A stretch of 64,000 nt of DNA from Coprenecus sp902388455 (GTDB lineage: Bacteria; Bacteroidota; Bacteroidia; Bacteroidales; UBA932): assembly GCA_963931615.1 (NCBI GenBank), contig OZ007032.1, forward strand, positions 310,001 through 374,000, given 5' to 3'. The notes under the pieces are model-generated. The model searched no databases, had not been told where the DNA came from, and saw only the letters and a list, made by a program, of their open reading frames with translations. Shown one piece after another: positions 1 to 8,510 of the stretch (position 1 is its first letter; every line of letters begins with the position of its first letter). A program made the position numbers and the translations under genes.

Positions 1-2
1 AT

Positions 3-326
3 TCCGCCTCTACTCGAAAGGGGTCCTCCCGTCAGGCGGAAGTGATGGTTGTGGACCTGCATCTGGACAAAATACGCTTGAAATATCCGGCGGCACGCAA
101 TATTCCTGACGAGGACGCTTTCTATGTTCAACTGGATGTCTTCGAGAAGAGCATGGCCGAGGCATTTAGGAAAGGTGTGCGCACCGTAGTTCTGATTCAC
201 GGTAACGGCCGGGGTATTCTCCGTTCGGAACTGCTCCATCGTCTGCGGGAGTATCCTGGCGTGGTGATGCGCGACGCTTCCATGTTACGTTACGGCAGCG
301 GAGCTTTGGAAGTTGTCATCAGATAG
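3..326 (+). CDS. Smr-domain protein, C-terminal part (5' end outside window)
   Basis: The reading frame is open from the window edge to the TAG at 324-326, so this is the end of a longer gene. The visible part is a complete Smr domain: a DLH motif near the start and IHGNGRGILR in the middle, followed by the usual short C-terminal strand. Smr domains are found in MutS2 and in Bacteroidetes DUF2027 proteins and are linked to nuclease activity on structured DNA or RNA. The spacing, and the tail pattern DAS..RYGSGAL, resemble the DUF2027/Smr proteins of Bacteroidales more than MutS2. The GTG at 42 lies inside the domain and is unlikely to be the true start. The remainder of the protein would be needed to separate the two families. 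Confidence 0.8.
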   Translation, partial: SASTRKGSSRQAEVMVVDLHLDKIRLKYPAARNIPDEDAFYVQLDVFEKSMAEAFRKGVRTVVLIHGNGRGILRSELLHRLREYPGVVMRDASMLRYGSGALEVVIR

Positions 327-329
327 CCG

Positions 330-1547
330 CTATCTGCGCTTTTTTCTGAACATCAGTACGCAGCAGTAGACGCATCCGGCAGCTACGGTCAGCAGCATCA
401 GGTTCCATAGAACTGTCATGCCCCATCTTACTGGATGTGCGAAGTCGCGGTATGGTGAATCTCCTTCGGAGTATCTGGCGAACGCATTGGTATAGACTGT
501 AGTTCCATCTTCATACCATGCCGTCATCCTTACGTAAGGATCTTCCGGTGCCATGGGATACTGTATGTATGCGGAGTTGAATGTGGAGTCTACTATTGTC
601 CCGTTCTGGGAAATGACCCTGATAGCCTGTGCCGGGGTATTTAGGCGCATATACACGGTATCACCTTTCATTCCTATGTCCTCAATCTTTGGAAGCCGTA
701 GGTTTTCAGCATGTTTAACAACAGTGTCCCCGGCTCCGAAATCGGGAACGCGGGTGGTGTAGAAATTTCCTTTGAGCAGTTGCTCGCGGATATCCTTCCA
801 GTACGGAGTGGGTGTGTTGATCCAGGAGCACCGGCGGGCTATTGCTGCGTGGGCCTTGGAATTGTGATTGTCATCATTGATGTTGTTGTGGGCATAGCGT
901 CCGGCTGACAGAGCTTCGTCCCAATGCTTCAATATGGTTCCTTTGCCATGGTCTCTTTCTCCGAATCCGGAGTCTCCCTCTATCAACCTGTATCCGGAGA
1001 GATGCTCCATTACACGGCGGTTGACAGTTAAGGTGCGGTTGGGATGATTGAACTGGACAAAATCTCCGTCAGCGGCCAGCCGATCTATCATGAACTGTTT
1101 TTGGGACAGTAGGATAGGCAGAATGTGATCGAATTTCTCGACTTGTCTTACTCCGAATGCATTCAAGTGAAACTTGAAGAGATTGTAGCCGTGTTCGTAT
1201 ATTGCAATGTAGAGGGAAGAGTCTACTGGGTGCGGGGTCAGTGCCTGATGATTGGAAAAGCCGAGAATATCGTAGCCGTAGCTCATGTAATCGGAATAAA
1301 CGACATCGGGATAGTAGGGGCACTCGTTTATGCCTTTGTCTACTTTGGTATGGGTGTGCAGGCAGGCTCGTTTCCAGCCTATGGAAGTATCCAGGTCTGC
1401 GTACGGGTTGTATATTTTGTCACCATGGAAGGGTGACGGACCTTCAAAACGGTATATGGGAGAAATGCTGAAAATCGATAGGACGAACACAGCAAAAAGT
1501 ATTACAAATGCGAGGAACTTTCCCGAAATTTTTAAGAATTTTATCAT
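330..1547 (-). CDS. Membrane-anchored PHP-type metal-dependent hydrolase-like protein
   Basis: 405 aa from the ATG at 1547, chosen because it places a hydrophobic anchor (about residues 11-32) right at the N-terminus; the frame extends upstream to 1592 but without further conserved sequence. The body has a histidine/aspartate pattern typical of PHP phosphoesterases: HTHT near residue 63, SNHQ, FNHPN and a later DDNHN. A second hydrophobic segment lies at the extreme C-terminus, followed by a basic RKKRR tail. The protein therefore appears held in the membrane at both ends with the catalytic domain on one side. The substrate is unknown. It converges on the Smr-domain gene, three bases apart, and diverges from glmS. 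Confidence 0.7.
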   Translation of the reverse strand: MIKFLKISGKFLAFVILFAVFVLSIFSISPIYRFEGPSPFHGDKIYNPYADLDTSIGWKRACLHTHTKVDKGINECPYYPDVVYSDYMSYGYDILGFSNHQALTPHPVDSSLYIAIYEHGYNLFKFHLNAFGVRQVEKFDHILPILLSQKQFMIDRLAADGDFVQFNHPNRTLTVNRRVMEHLSGYRLIEGDSGFGERDHGKGTILKHWDEALSAGRYAHNNINDDNHNSKAHAAIARRCSWINTPTPYWKDIREQLLKGNFYTTRVPDFGAGDTVVKHAENLRLPKIEDIGMKGDTVYMRLNTPAQAIRVISQNGTIVDSTFNSAYIQYPMAPEDPYVRMTAWYEDGTTVYTNAFARYSEGDSPYRDFAHPVRWGMTVLWNLMLLTVAAGCVYCCVLMFRKKRR

Positions 1548-1618
1548 TTTGAGGTATGTCACATTAAAAAAAGTAAGCATTGAGTGGCACAAATTTATAA
1601 AAAATAATCTGAATTTGT

Positions 1619-1626
1619 TATTTTTG
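1619..1626 (+). promoter_or_regulatory. Predicted -7 box of the glmS promoter
   Basis: TATTTTTG matches the Bacteroidetes -7 consensus TAnnTTTG and lies 22 nt before the glmS ATG. No clear TTTG is seen at the -33 distance, so the call rests on the -7 box and its position. Confidence 0.5.
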
Positions 1627-1648
1627 TCTTTTTAAAAAAAAGAAAACT

Positions 1649-3493
1649 ATGTGTGGAATAGTAGGTTATATGGGTACGCAGCAGGCGGCCCCCATCTTGA
1701 TTAAGGGACTTCACAGACTGGAGTACAGAGGGTACGATAGTGCCGGAATCGCTCTCATTAACGCAGAAGGTAACCTTTCAGTATACAAATCTAAAGGTAA
1801 AGTAAGCGATCTTGAAAAGGTTATAAAGGATAAAGATACTACTGGAACGATAGGAATTGCTCATACACGTTGGGCCACTCACGGAGAACCGAATGATGCT
1901 AATGCGCATCCGCATTATTCAGAACATAAAAATCTGGCCTTGATTCATAACGGTATAATTGAGAATTACAAGGCTCTGAAGAAGGAACTGGTGAATAAAG
2001 GCTATCATTTTCAAAGTGATACAGATACGGAAGTGGTAATACAGCTGGTCCAGTATATGATGGATTCGCATGGTATCTCTTTGGTGGAGGCAGTTCCACT
2101 TGCCCTTCGCAATGTGATTGGGGCCTATGCTATCGTTGTGATAGACAGGGATAATCCGGAAATTATGATAGCGGCCCGTAAGGGCAGCCCTCTGGTAGTG
2201 GGTATCGGGAAAGATGAATTTCTCATCGGATCTGACGCTACGCCTATTGTTGAATACACAGACAGAGTTATTTATCTGGATGATGAGCAGATAGCCATCA
2301 TGGAAAGAGGGGGGGGCATTCGGATTACAGACCTGCGGCAAGTCGAGGTTACGCCGATTGTCAAAAAACTTGAGCTCAATCTGAGTGAAATAGAAAAGGG
2401 TGGTTTCCCTCATTTCATGCTTAAGGAGATATATGAGCAGCCCAATACGCTGAGGACATCCATGAAAGGTCGCCTGCATCCTGAATTGGGAGAGGTAAAA
2501 CTGTCAGGCATTATAGACAACCGTGACAGATTTCTCCAGGCGAGGAGGATTATTATCTGTGCCTGCGGAACGTCATGGCATGCCGCTCAGATAGGCAAGT
2601 ACATGATTGAAGAGCTGGCAAGGATACCTGTGGAAGTGGAGTATTCATCTGAGTTCAGGTATCGTAAGCCGGTAATATTCAGTGACGACATCGTGATAGC
2701 AATATCTCAGTCCGGAGAAACGGCGGATACTCTTGCCGCAATTAAGCTGGCGAAGGCTCACGGTGCATTCCTTTTCGGAATATGCAATGTTGTCGGTTCT
2801 TCCATTCCGCGTGAGACTAATTCAGGTTGCTACACTCATGCCGGTCCGGAGATAGGAGTGGCCTCTACCAAGGCATTTACTGCGCAGGTTTCTACTCTGG
2901 CCCTTCTGGCTCTGTCTCTGGCAAAAGAGAAGGGCACCATCACGGACGCCCGCAGGCGCGAACTGGTGGAGGAGTTGCAGCGTATTCCGGAGAAGATAGA
3001 GAAAATACTCAGACATGACGAACTTATCTCCAAGATAGCCAGTGTATTTACGTATGCCCATAATTTCATCTATCTGGGCCGTGGTTATAATTTCCCTGTG
3101 GCTCTTGAAGGTGCATTGAAATTGAAGGAAATATCCTACATCCATGCCGAGGGATACCCGGCGGCGGAGATGAAGCACGGCCCTATTGCATTGATAGACG
3201 ATGAACTACCGGTGGTCGTAATAGCCACCAGAAAAGGAAAATATGACAAGATAGTCAGCAATGTTCAGGAGATAAAAGCACGTAAGGGCCGCATTATATC
3301 CATTGTGACTGAGGGTGATAATGATGTCCGTAATATCTCTGACTGGAGTTTTGAGATTCCCGATACAGAGGAGTGCTTTGTCCCTCTGCTGTCCACCATC
3401 CCTCTTCAGCTTCTGGCTTATCATATCGCCATAGCCAAGGGTAGGGATGTGGATCAGCCGAGAAATCTTGCGAAATCAGTTACAGTGGAATAG
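1649..3493 (+). CDS. glmS: Glutamine--fructose-6-phosphate aminotransferase (isomerizing)
   Basis: 614 aa, full length for GlmS. It makes glucosamine-6-phosphate from fructose-6-phosphate and glutamine, the first step toward UDP-GlcNAc for peptidoglycan and LPS. It starts MCGIVGY, so Cys2 becomes the N-terminal nucleophile of the class II glutaminase after Met removal. The glutaminase domain covers about residues 2-230 (HTRWATHG near 73) and is followed by two SIS sugar-isomerase domains. The C-terminus RNLAKSVTVE is the conserved GlmS tail that carries the catalytic lysine. It is monocistronic between a divergent and a convergent neighbour; the last 14 bases overlap the 3' end of the zinc-ribbon gene on the other strand. 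There is no ribozyme-like leader: the 5' UTR is only about 15-20 nt. Confidence 0.97.
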   Translation: MCGIVGYMGTQQAAPILIKGLHRLEYRGYDSAGIALINAEGNLSVYKSKGKVSDLEKVIKDKDTTGTIGIAHTRWATHGEPNDANAHPHYSEHKNLALIHNGIIENYKALKKELVNKGYHFQSDTDTEVVIQLVQYMMDSHGISLVEAVPLALRNVIGAYAIVVIDRDNPEIMIAARKGSPLVVGIGKDEFLIGSDATPIVEYTDRVIYLDDEQIAIMERGGGIRITDLRQVEVTPIVKKLELNLSEIEKGGFPHFMLKEIYEQPNTLRTSMKGRLHPELGEVKLSGIIDNRDRFLQARRIIICACGTSWHAAQIGKYMIEELARIPVEVEYSSEFRYRKPVIFSDDIVIAISQSGETADTLAAIKLAKAHGAFLFGICNVVGSSIPRETNSGCYTHAGPEIGVASTKAFTAQVSTLALLALSLAKEKGTITDARRRELVEELQRIPEKIEKILRHDELISKIASVFTYAHNFIYLGRGYNFPVALEGALKLKEISYIHAEGYPAAEMKHGPIALIDDELPVVVIATRKGKYDKIVSNVQEIKARKGRIISIVTEGDNDVRNISDWSFEIPDTEECFVPLLSTIPLQLLAYHIAIAKGRDVDQPRNLAKSVTVE

Positions 3494-3854
3494 CACTTTT
3501 TCTGCCGATTGTGACTTTGCCTTCCCTGTCTATGACATACGAGTAGTCATAGCAGCCGATGATGTACGAACTGCCGGTATCGGGATTCTCCCTCAGAGAT
3601 GTTATGTAGTCGAAGTTGAATCCCATACCGAAAAGTTCGGTGAATGCAATTTCCCGTTCACCTCTGGCATAAAGCCTTTCGATAATCGCGTGATTCTTTT
3701 TCAGAATCCTGTCGATCCGGTCCAGTGCGCTCCGGCGTTCCTTGTAAATGCGGTTGTTGTACATTGTCCGGCAGGAGTCTGAGCAGAATTTCTTGTCGGA
3801 CCTTCCAGTAAAGAGCCCGTGGCAGTTCGGGCAGTACCTTTTCTCCTCTTCCAT
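3480..3854 (-). CDS. Small zinc-ribbon protein, function unknown
   Basis: 124 aa. The N-terminus holds a CPNC and CSDSC pair (about residues 8-31) that should bind one zinc ion, as in other short zinc ribbons. It is followed by a basic, helical stretch (YKERRSALDRIDRILKKN) and a C-terminal part rich in aromatic residues. This could be a nucleic-acid-binding or ribosome-associated factor, but no family function is recognised. The gene converges on glmS with a 14-nt overlap. A TAATTTTG box lies 28 nt before the ATG. Confidence 0.75.
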   Translation of the reverse strand: MEEEKRYCPNCHGLFTGRSDKKFCSDSCRTMYNNRIYKERRSALDRIDRILKKNHAIIERLYARGEREIAFTELFGMGFNFDYITSLRENPDTGSSYIIGCYDYSYVIDREGKVTIGRKSAIPL

Positions 3855-3881
3855 ACTTCTCGTGTCTTAGTGTTTTGGATA

Positions 3882-3889
3882 CAAAATTA
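3882..3889 (-). promoter_or_regulatory. Predicted -7 box for the zinc-ribbon gene
   Basis: TAATTTTG on the minus strand matches TAnnTTTG, 28 nt before the ATG at 3854. No -33 TTTG at a standard distance is seen. Confidence 0.4.
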
Positions 3890-4040
3890 AGTCATGAAAT
3901 CTGAAATCTATGACCAAAAACGTAAAAACTTTCATATCTAGCTGTTTATAGCCGATTATAATCGTTTAAAGTGAAGATAAATTCTCAGATTCTGTTTTGC
4001 TTTGCGGTTGGAAACATTTTCAACTATTAAATCTAAAATT

Positions 4041-4379
4041 ATGGACAGATCATTTAACAGAATCGAACTGCGTGGAAATGCAGGGCAGGATGCCAGAATC
4101 ATGAAAGTGGGAGACAACACAGTCGCCAGGTTCAACATTGCGACCAACGAGACTTACAAGGACCGTTCCGGCAATCTTAAGGAAGAAACCACATGGCTTT
4201 CGGTCACAGCCTGGGGAGGAAAGGGTATGCCTGACTTTACACGAATAAGGAAAGGAGTGTGCGTATATGTGATCGGACGTCTGAGGCAGAGCCGCTATAC
4301 GACGGCAAGCGGAGAGGAGAAGGCTTTTTACGAGGTGCTTGCGTCCAGAGTCAACATTGAGGAGACACAGATGGCATAA
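4041..4379 (+). CDS. ssb: Single-stranded DNA-binding protein (OB fold)
   Basis: 112 aa from the ATG at 4041 (start MDRSFNRIELRG). The frame can be extended to 4002, but those residues do not belong to the family. The whole length is one SSB OB fold: N-terminal LRGNAGQDARI, central VARFNIATNE, a tryptophan pair (TTWLSVTAWG) and VYVIGRLRQ. It coats single-stranded DNA during replication and repair. Oddly, it ends shortly after the OB fold and lacks the acidic tail with terminal DDIPF-like residues through which classical SSB recruits partners; this may be a second or specialised SSB. cysS follows 36 nt downstream. Confidence 0.9.
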   Translation: MDRSFNRIELRGNAGQDARIMKVGDNTVARFNIATNETYKDRSGNLKEETTWLSVTAWGGKGMPDFTRIRKGVCVYVIGRLRQSRYTTASGEEKAFYEVLASRVNIEETQMA

Positions 4380-4385
4380 AAGCAT

Positions 4386-4393
4386 TATATTTG
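4386..4393 (+). promoter_or_regulatory. Predicted -7 box of the cysS promoter
   Basis: TATATTTG matches TAnnTTTG in the 36-nt ssb-cysS gap, 22 nt before the cysS ATG. cysS may therefore have its own promoter besides read-through from ssb. Confidence 0.45.
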
Positions 4394-4415
4394 CCTTCGT
4401 AAAACAAAAGGTATC

Positions 4416-5861
4416 ATGACAAGGACAGTTTATATCTACAACACATTATCAAGGAGAAAGGAAGAATTTGTTCCGGTACATCCGGGCATGGTGGGCCTCT
4501 ATGTCTGCGGTCCTACTGTATACGGGGAGCCGCATCTGGGCCATGCGAGACCGGCCGTGACTTACGATGTACTGGTGCGGTTCTTCAGGTATCTTGGCTA
4601 TAAAGTAAGATATGTCAGGAATATAACGGATGTGGGTCATCTTGAGCATGATGCCGATGAAGGTGATGACAAGATAGCAAAGAAAGCCCGGCTCGAGTCT
4701 CTGGAGCCAATGGAAGTAGTCCAGACTTATACCATCGCCTATCATGATGCCATGCGCCGGCTCAATACCCTGCCTCCCAGCATTGAACCACGGGCTTCCG
4801 GACATATAATAGAGCAGATAGAGCTTGTGAAGAGGATTCTCGATGCCGGTTTCGCATATGAGAGCAACGGCTCGGTGTATTTCGATGTGCCGGCATACAA
4901 CAGAAAATATCATTATGGTGTGCTCTCCGGCCGCGATATAGAAGATATGCAGGCCAATACCCGCTCTTTGGACGGTACAGGAGACAAGCGCTCCCCCTAT
5001 GACTTCGCCCTTTGGAAGAAGGCCTCTCCTCAGCACATAATGAAGTGGCCTTCTCCCTGGAGCGAGGGATTCCCCGGCTGGCATCTGGAGTGTTCTGCCA
5101 TGAGCGAGAAGTATCTGGGCGAGGTGTTCGATATACACGGCGGCGGCATGGACCTGCAGTTTCCGCACCATGAGTGCGAGCTGGCGCAGAATACCGCTTC
5201 CAGGGGAAAGGGCGGAGTAAAGTACTGGATGCACAACAACCTATTGACTGTCAATGGTCAGAAGATGGGCAAATCCCTCGGAAACTTTACCACCCTGGCG
5301 GATCTGTACAAGGTTTATTCTCCTATGACCATCCGCTTCTTCATCCTTCAGGCCCATTACCGCGGAACTCTGGACTTCAGCAACGAGGCCTTGTCGGCGG
5401 CCGAGAAGGGACTTAAAAGGGTGCTTCAGGCCGTCAAGGATATAAAGGAGCTGAAACATGTCCCGGGAGACCTGAATCCGGAAATCGGCAGACTGCATGA
5501 GGGAGTGATAGACGCACTGTGTGATGATCTCAATACTCCAATAGCACTTGCTCATGTTTTTGATGCTGTAAGGCTGGTCAATCAGGCAAAGGACGGCTCC
5601 CTCAAGCTCTCCGATGCTGATTATGATGCGCTTTCCGATATATTCTGCAAGCTGGTTCCGGATGTGCTCGGCCTTATAGACGAGGTCTCCGCCTCTTCTG
5701 AGGAGAAGACTGTGGAGGGGCTGATGGACATGATTCTGGAAGTCCGCCGCGAGGCCAAGGCCCGCAAGGATTTCGCCACCAGCGACAGTATCCGGGACAG
5801 GCTGAAGGAACTCGGCGTCACCATCAAGGACACCAAGGAGGGTACCGAATGGAGCATGTAA
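4416..5861 (+). CDS. cysS: Cysteine--tRNA ligase
   Basis: 481 aa, normal length for bacterial CysRS; it charges tRNA-Cys with cysteine. Cys31 in YVCGPTVYG is the first zinc ligand. The class I signature HLGH sits at 40-43, and the second signature is KMGKS near residue 282, with Gly in place of the usual Ser. Further expected zinc ligands are present in HLECSAMS and the HHECELAQ segment. The C-terminal helical anticodon-binding part is complete, ending in a DTKEGTEW pattern typical of the family. A DNA methylase starts only 13 nt after the stop, so the following restriction-modification genes may be transcribed from here. Confidence 0.96.
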   Translation: MTRTVYIYNTLSRRKEEFVPVHPGMVGLYVCGPTVYGEPHLGHARPAVTYDVLVRFFRYLGYKVRYVRNITDVGHLEHDADEGDDKIAKKARLESLEPMEVVQTYTIAYHDAMRRLNTLPPSIEPRASGHIIEQIELVKRILDAGFAYESNGSVYFDVPAYNRKYHYGVLSGRDIEDMQANTRSLDGTGDKRSPYDFALWKKASPQHIMKWPSPWSEGFPGWHLECSAMSEKYLGEVFDIHGGGMDLQFPHHECELAQNTASRGKGGVKYWMHNNLLTVNGQKMGKSLGNFTTLADLYKVYSPMTIRFFILQAHYRGTLDFSNEALSAAEKGLKRVLQAVKDIKELKHVPGDLNPEIGRLHEGVIDALCDDLNTPIALAHVFDAVRLVNQAKDGSLKLSDADYDALSDIFCKLVPDVLGLIDEVSASSEEKTVEGLMDMILEVRREAKARKDFATSDSIRDRLKELGVTIKDTKEGTEWSM

Positions 5862-5874
5862 TATTCGGCGGGTA

Positions 5875-6828
5875 ATGAAACCGATGATAAAATACCGAGG
5901 CGGTAAGTCTAAGGAAATCCCAGAGTTGCTGAAGCACATTCCGGAATTTTCCGGCCGTTATGTAGAACCGTTTTTCGGTGGTGGTGCTATGTTCTTTTAC
6001 CTTGAGCCGAAGAAGGCTATAATTAATGATATAAATTCCAGACTGATGAATTTTTATCGCGGGGTGAGAGACGAATATAGCGGATTGAGGAGAGAACTTG
6101 ATGAAATAGAGGCTCTGTATAAAGAAAACCGGAAATCATTTGATGCCCTTAAATCCATGCACCCTTCTGAACGGGTAGAAGATAAAAATGAGGAAATGTA
6201 TTATGCCCTAAGAGCGATGTATAACGGCTTGACGGATAAAAAGTATTCGGATGCGCTTCTCTATTTCTACATTAACAAGACTGCATATTCCGGAATGATA
6301 CGGTATAATGTAAGAGGGGAGTTCAATGTGCCGTTTGGACGTTATAAGCAACTTAATACTTCGGTGGTGACGGAGGCTCACAGCCGGCTTCTGAAGAATG
6401 CAGAAATTTACAGTATGGATTACAGGCCCGTATTTGATAAGTGTAAGGAAAATGATTTTGTATTTCTGGACCCGCCTTATGATTGTGTTTTCTCGGATTA
6501 CGGAAATGAAGAATACCGTGATGGATTCAGTGAGAGCAGCCATAGGCGGCTGGCGCAGGATTTTCATAACTTGCCTTGCAAGGCATTGATGGTGATAGGA
6601 CGGACAAGTTTGACGGAAGGACTTTACAGAGGTTACATCGTCGGTGAGTATGAGAAGAATTATGCAGTGAATATCCGTAATAGGTTCAAGTCTACGGCGA
6701 AGCATATCATTGTCATAAATTATAGAAAGTTATGGTCATTAAATTCTGATAGCCGGAGTCTCTACAGGCAGCAGGAGGCGGTGGATTTCAGATTATTTGA
6801 GGCTACTCATCCCTATGGTAAAAATTAG
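5875..6828 (+). CDS. D12-class DNA adenine N6-methyltransferase (Dam-like), partner of an AlwI-type endonuclease
   Basis: 317 aa. Motif I-like signatures of the D12/Dam class are clear: KYRGGKSKEIPELL at the N-terminus and VEPFFGGGAMFF near residue 33, which bind S-adenosylmethionine. The catalytic motif IV is DPPYD near residue 199. The length and single-domain layout fit Dam-like enzymes, many of which methylate GATC. The next gene, overlapping by 14 nt, encodes an AlwI-family endonuclease; AlwI recognises GGATC, so one GATC methylase would protect both strands. That specificity is inferred, not seen. The gene is more AT-rich than cysS before it and sits only 13 nt after the cysS stop, suggesting acquisition by transfer. 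Confidence 0.9.
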   Translation: MKPMIKYRGGKSKEIPELLKHIPEFSGRYVEPFFGGGAMFFYLEPKKAIINDINSRLMNFYRGVRDEYSGLRRELDEIEALYKENRKSFDALKSMHPSERVEDKNEEMYYALRAMYNGLTDKKYSDALLYFYINKTAYSGMIRYNVRGEFNVPFGRYKQLNTSVVTEAHSRLLKNAEIYSMDYRPVFDKCKENDFVFLDPPYDCVFSDYGNEEYRDGFSESSHRRLAQDFHNLPCKALMVIGRTSLTEGLYRGYIVGEYEKNYAVNIRNRFKSTAKHIIVINYRKLWSLNSDSRSLYRQQEAVDFRLFEATHPYGKN

Positions 6829-8491
6829 CAGTAGGACATTGTTCCTGACAACATCTCCCAGGACGCCCGGGAAAATGATTCCGGAGATAGATTTGCTGAT
6901 AAAGCATTTCGCAGGAAAACCATGGACTCCGGAAACGCAGCGTTCCTTTATGGAGGTGTTGCGGAATGAGCAGTTCTTCAACGGAAAAGGGGAGAAAGAT
7001 CCCTCGTTCAGTGCCAGGGACAGAATCAACAGAGCCCCTAAGTCCCTTGGCTTTGTAGTGCTGTCTCCGATGATAGCCCTTACGGATGCAGGTTATGCTC
7101 TTATACATTCTAAGCGGAAGGAAGATGTGTTTCTTAAGCAGATGCTGAAGTTTCAGATACCTTCTCCATATCATAGACCGACATTACGAGCTGCTGCGTT
7201 CTGTATCCGTCCTTATCTGGAGATGCTCAGACTGGTCCGTGTATTGGGCTCTCTGAAGTTCGATGAATTGCAGATATTCGGAATGCAGCTGACGGACTGG
7301 CATGACTTTGACGATATTGTTAAGAAAATTAATCTGTTTAGAGTTGCAAAGGCCGAGTATACGGGCAGCTATAAAAAGTTCAAGTGGGATTATCTAAGGA
7401 GAGAGTTGGAACGTATCTATGAGATGCGTATAGGTAGTGGTGAAATAAGGACGAGAGAAAGTCCGGACATTTCTCTGGAAAAATTTTTCAAGACCCAGTC
7501 TCAGAATATGAGGGATTATGCGGATGCTTGTTTTAGGTATTTGCAGGCTACTGGGCTGGTTACTGTGTCGTACATAGGAAAATCCTTGTCAATTGTCCCG
7601 GAACGGAGAGAAGATGTTGATTATATTTTAGGAACAGTCAGTCGGGATCCGGTGTCCATCGATGACGAAAAAGCGTATGCGGAATATCTGGGAAGTTTGG
7701 ATTATCCTGTATTATTGACAGATAACAGAGATAAGTTGATTCATAAAATTCAGACGGAGTATCCTGAAATCCGAATCTCTGATCTTTTGACATTGTCGCA
7801 GCTTAAAGAGTTGTATCAGGAGTTGTCAGAGAAGCGAAAGGATTTGGTAATCAGGGCTCAGGTGAATGATATTAAAAACTGTCAGATGTATGATGATATT
7901 CAAGGTTTTTATGATCGGATATCAGGAGGAGGACTGTATGATGCGCCATTGATGTTTGAGTGGAATATGTGGCGTGCCATGACGATGTTGGACGGAGGCA
8001 ATATTCTGGCTAATCTTCATTTTGACGATTTCGGCCATCCTATGTCCTCTGCGTCCGGTAATGTTCCTGATATCGTTTGTGATTATGGAGACTTTATCGT
8101 TTGTGTTGAGGTGACCTTGTCCAGCGGACAGAGACAGTTTGAGATGGAGGGCGAATCTGTGATGAGACATCTGGGCAAGATGAAAAAGAGCAGTGGGAAA
8201 CCGTGTTATTGCTTGTTTGTTGCGCCAAATATTAATACAGCCTGTATAGTTTTTTTCTATACCCTGTACCGGACATCATTGTCTCTTTATGGTGGAAAAC
8301 TTGCAATAGTCCCTTTGCCTTTAAGTGTTTTCAGGAAAATGTTGGAGGATTCATATAGATGTGATTATGTGCCGAATTCCGATAAAGTCAAAAAATTGTT
8401 CGAGGCGTCGGTTGAGCTCGCGGATGTCTCCTCTTCGGAGGAAGAGTGGTATGAGGCTTTGAAGGATAGAGCTCTGCATTGGCTGGATTAG
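6815..8491 (+). CDS. AlwI-family Type II restriction endonuclease
   Basis: 558 aa from the ATG at 6815; a TTG at 6797 is less likely. The N-terminus carries the AlwI-family pattern: LTTSPRTPGKMIPEI, then FSARDRINRAPKSLGF near residues 68-83 and LKFQIPSPYH near 112-121. These are shared by AlwI-like Type IIS enzymes that cut near GGATC. Toward the C-terminus, PDIVCDYGDFIVCVEVTLS is a likely metal-binding core of the PD-(D/E)xK kind with a variant last position; this is an inference. The start overlaps the methylase end by 14 nt, consistent with translational coupling that ties nuclease output to the protective methylase. Base composition is AT-rich against flanking genes. Confidence 0.88.
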   Translation: MVKISSRTLFLTTSPRTPGKMIPEIDLLIKHFAGKPWTPETQRSFMEVLRNEQFFNGKGEKDPSFSARDRINRAPKSLGFVVLSPMIALTDAGYALIHSKRKEDVFLKQMLKFQIPSPYHRPTLRAAAFCIRPYLEMLRLVRVLGSLKFDELQIFGMQLTDWHDFDDIVKKINLFRVAKAEYTGSYKKFKWDYLRRELERIYEMRIGSGEIRTRESPDISLEKFFKTQSQNMRDYADACFRYLQATGLVTVSYIGKSLSIVPERREDVDYILGTVSRDPVSIDDEKAYAEYLGSLDYPVLLTDNRDKLIHKIQTEYPEIRISDLLTLSQLKELYQELSEKRKDLVIRAQVNDIKNCQMYDDIQGFYDRISGGGLYDAPLMFEWNMWRAMTMLDGGNILANLHFDDFGHPMSSASGNVPDIVCDYGDFIVCVEVTLSSGQRQFEMEGESVMRHLGKMKKSSGKPCYCLFVAPNINTACIVFFYTLYRTSLSLYGGKLAIVPLPLSVFRKMLEDSYRCDYVPNSDKVKKLFEASVELADVSSSEEEWYEALKDRALHWLD

Positions 8492-8510
8492 TCTAGAAAT
8501 TATTAATATT

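Noticed and set aside
1548..1648. glmS ribozyme before glmS
   Set aside because: The leader is about 15-20 nt, too short for the ribozyme, which is a Firmicutes-type element.
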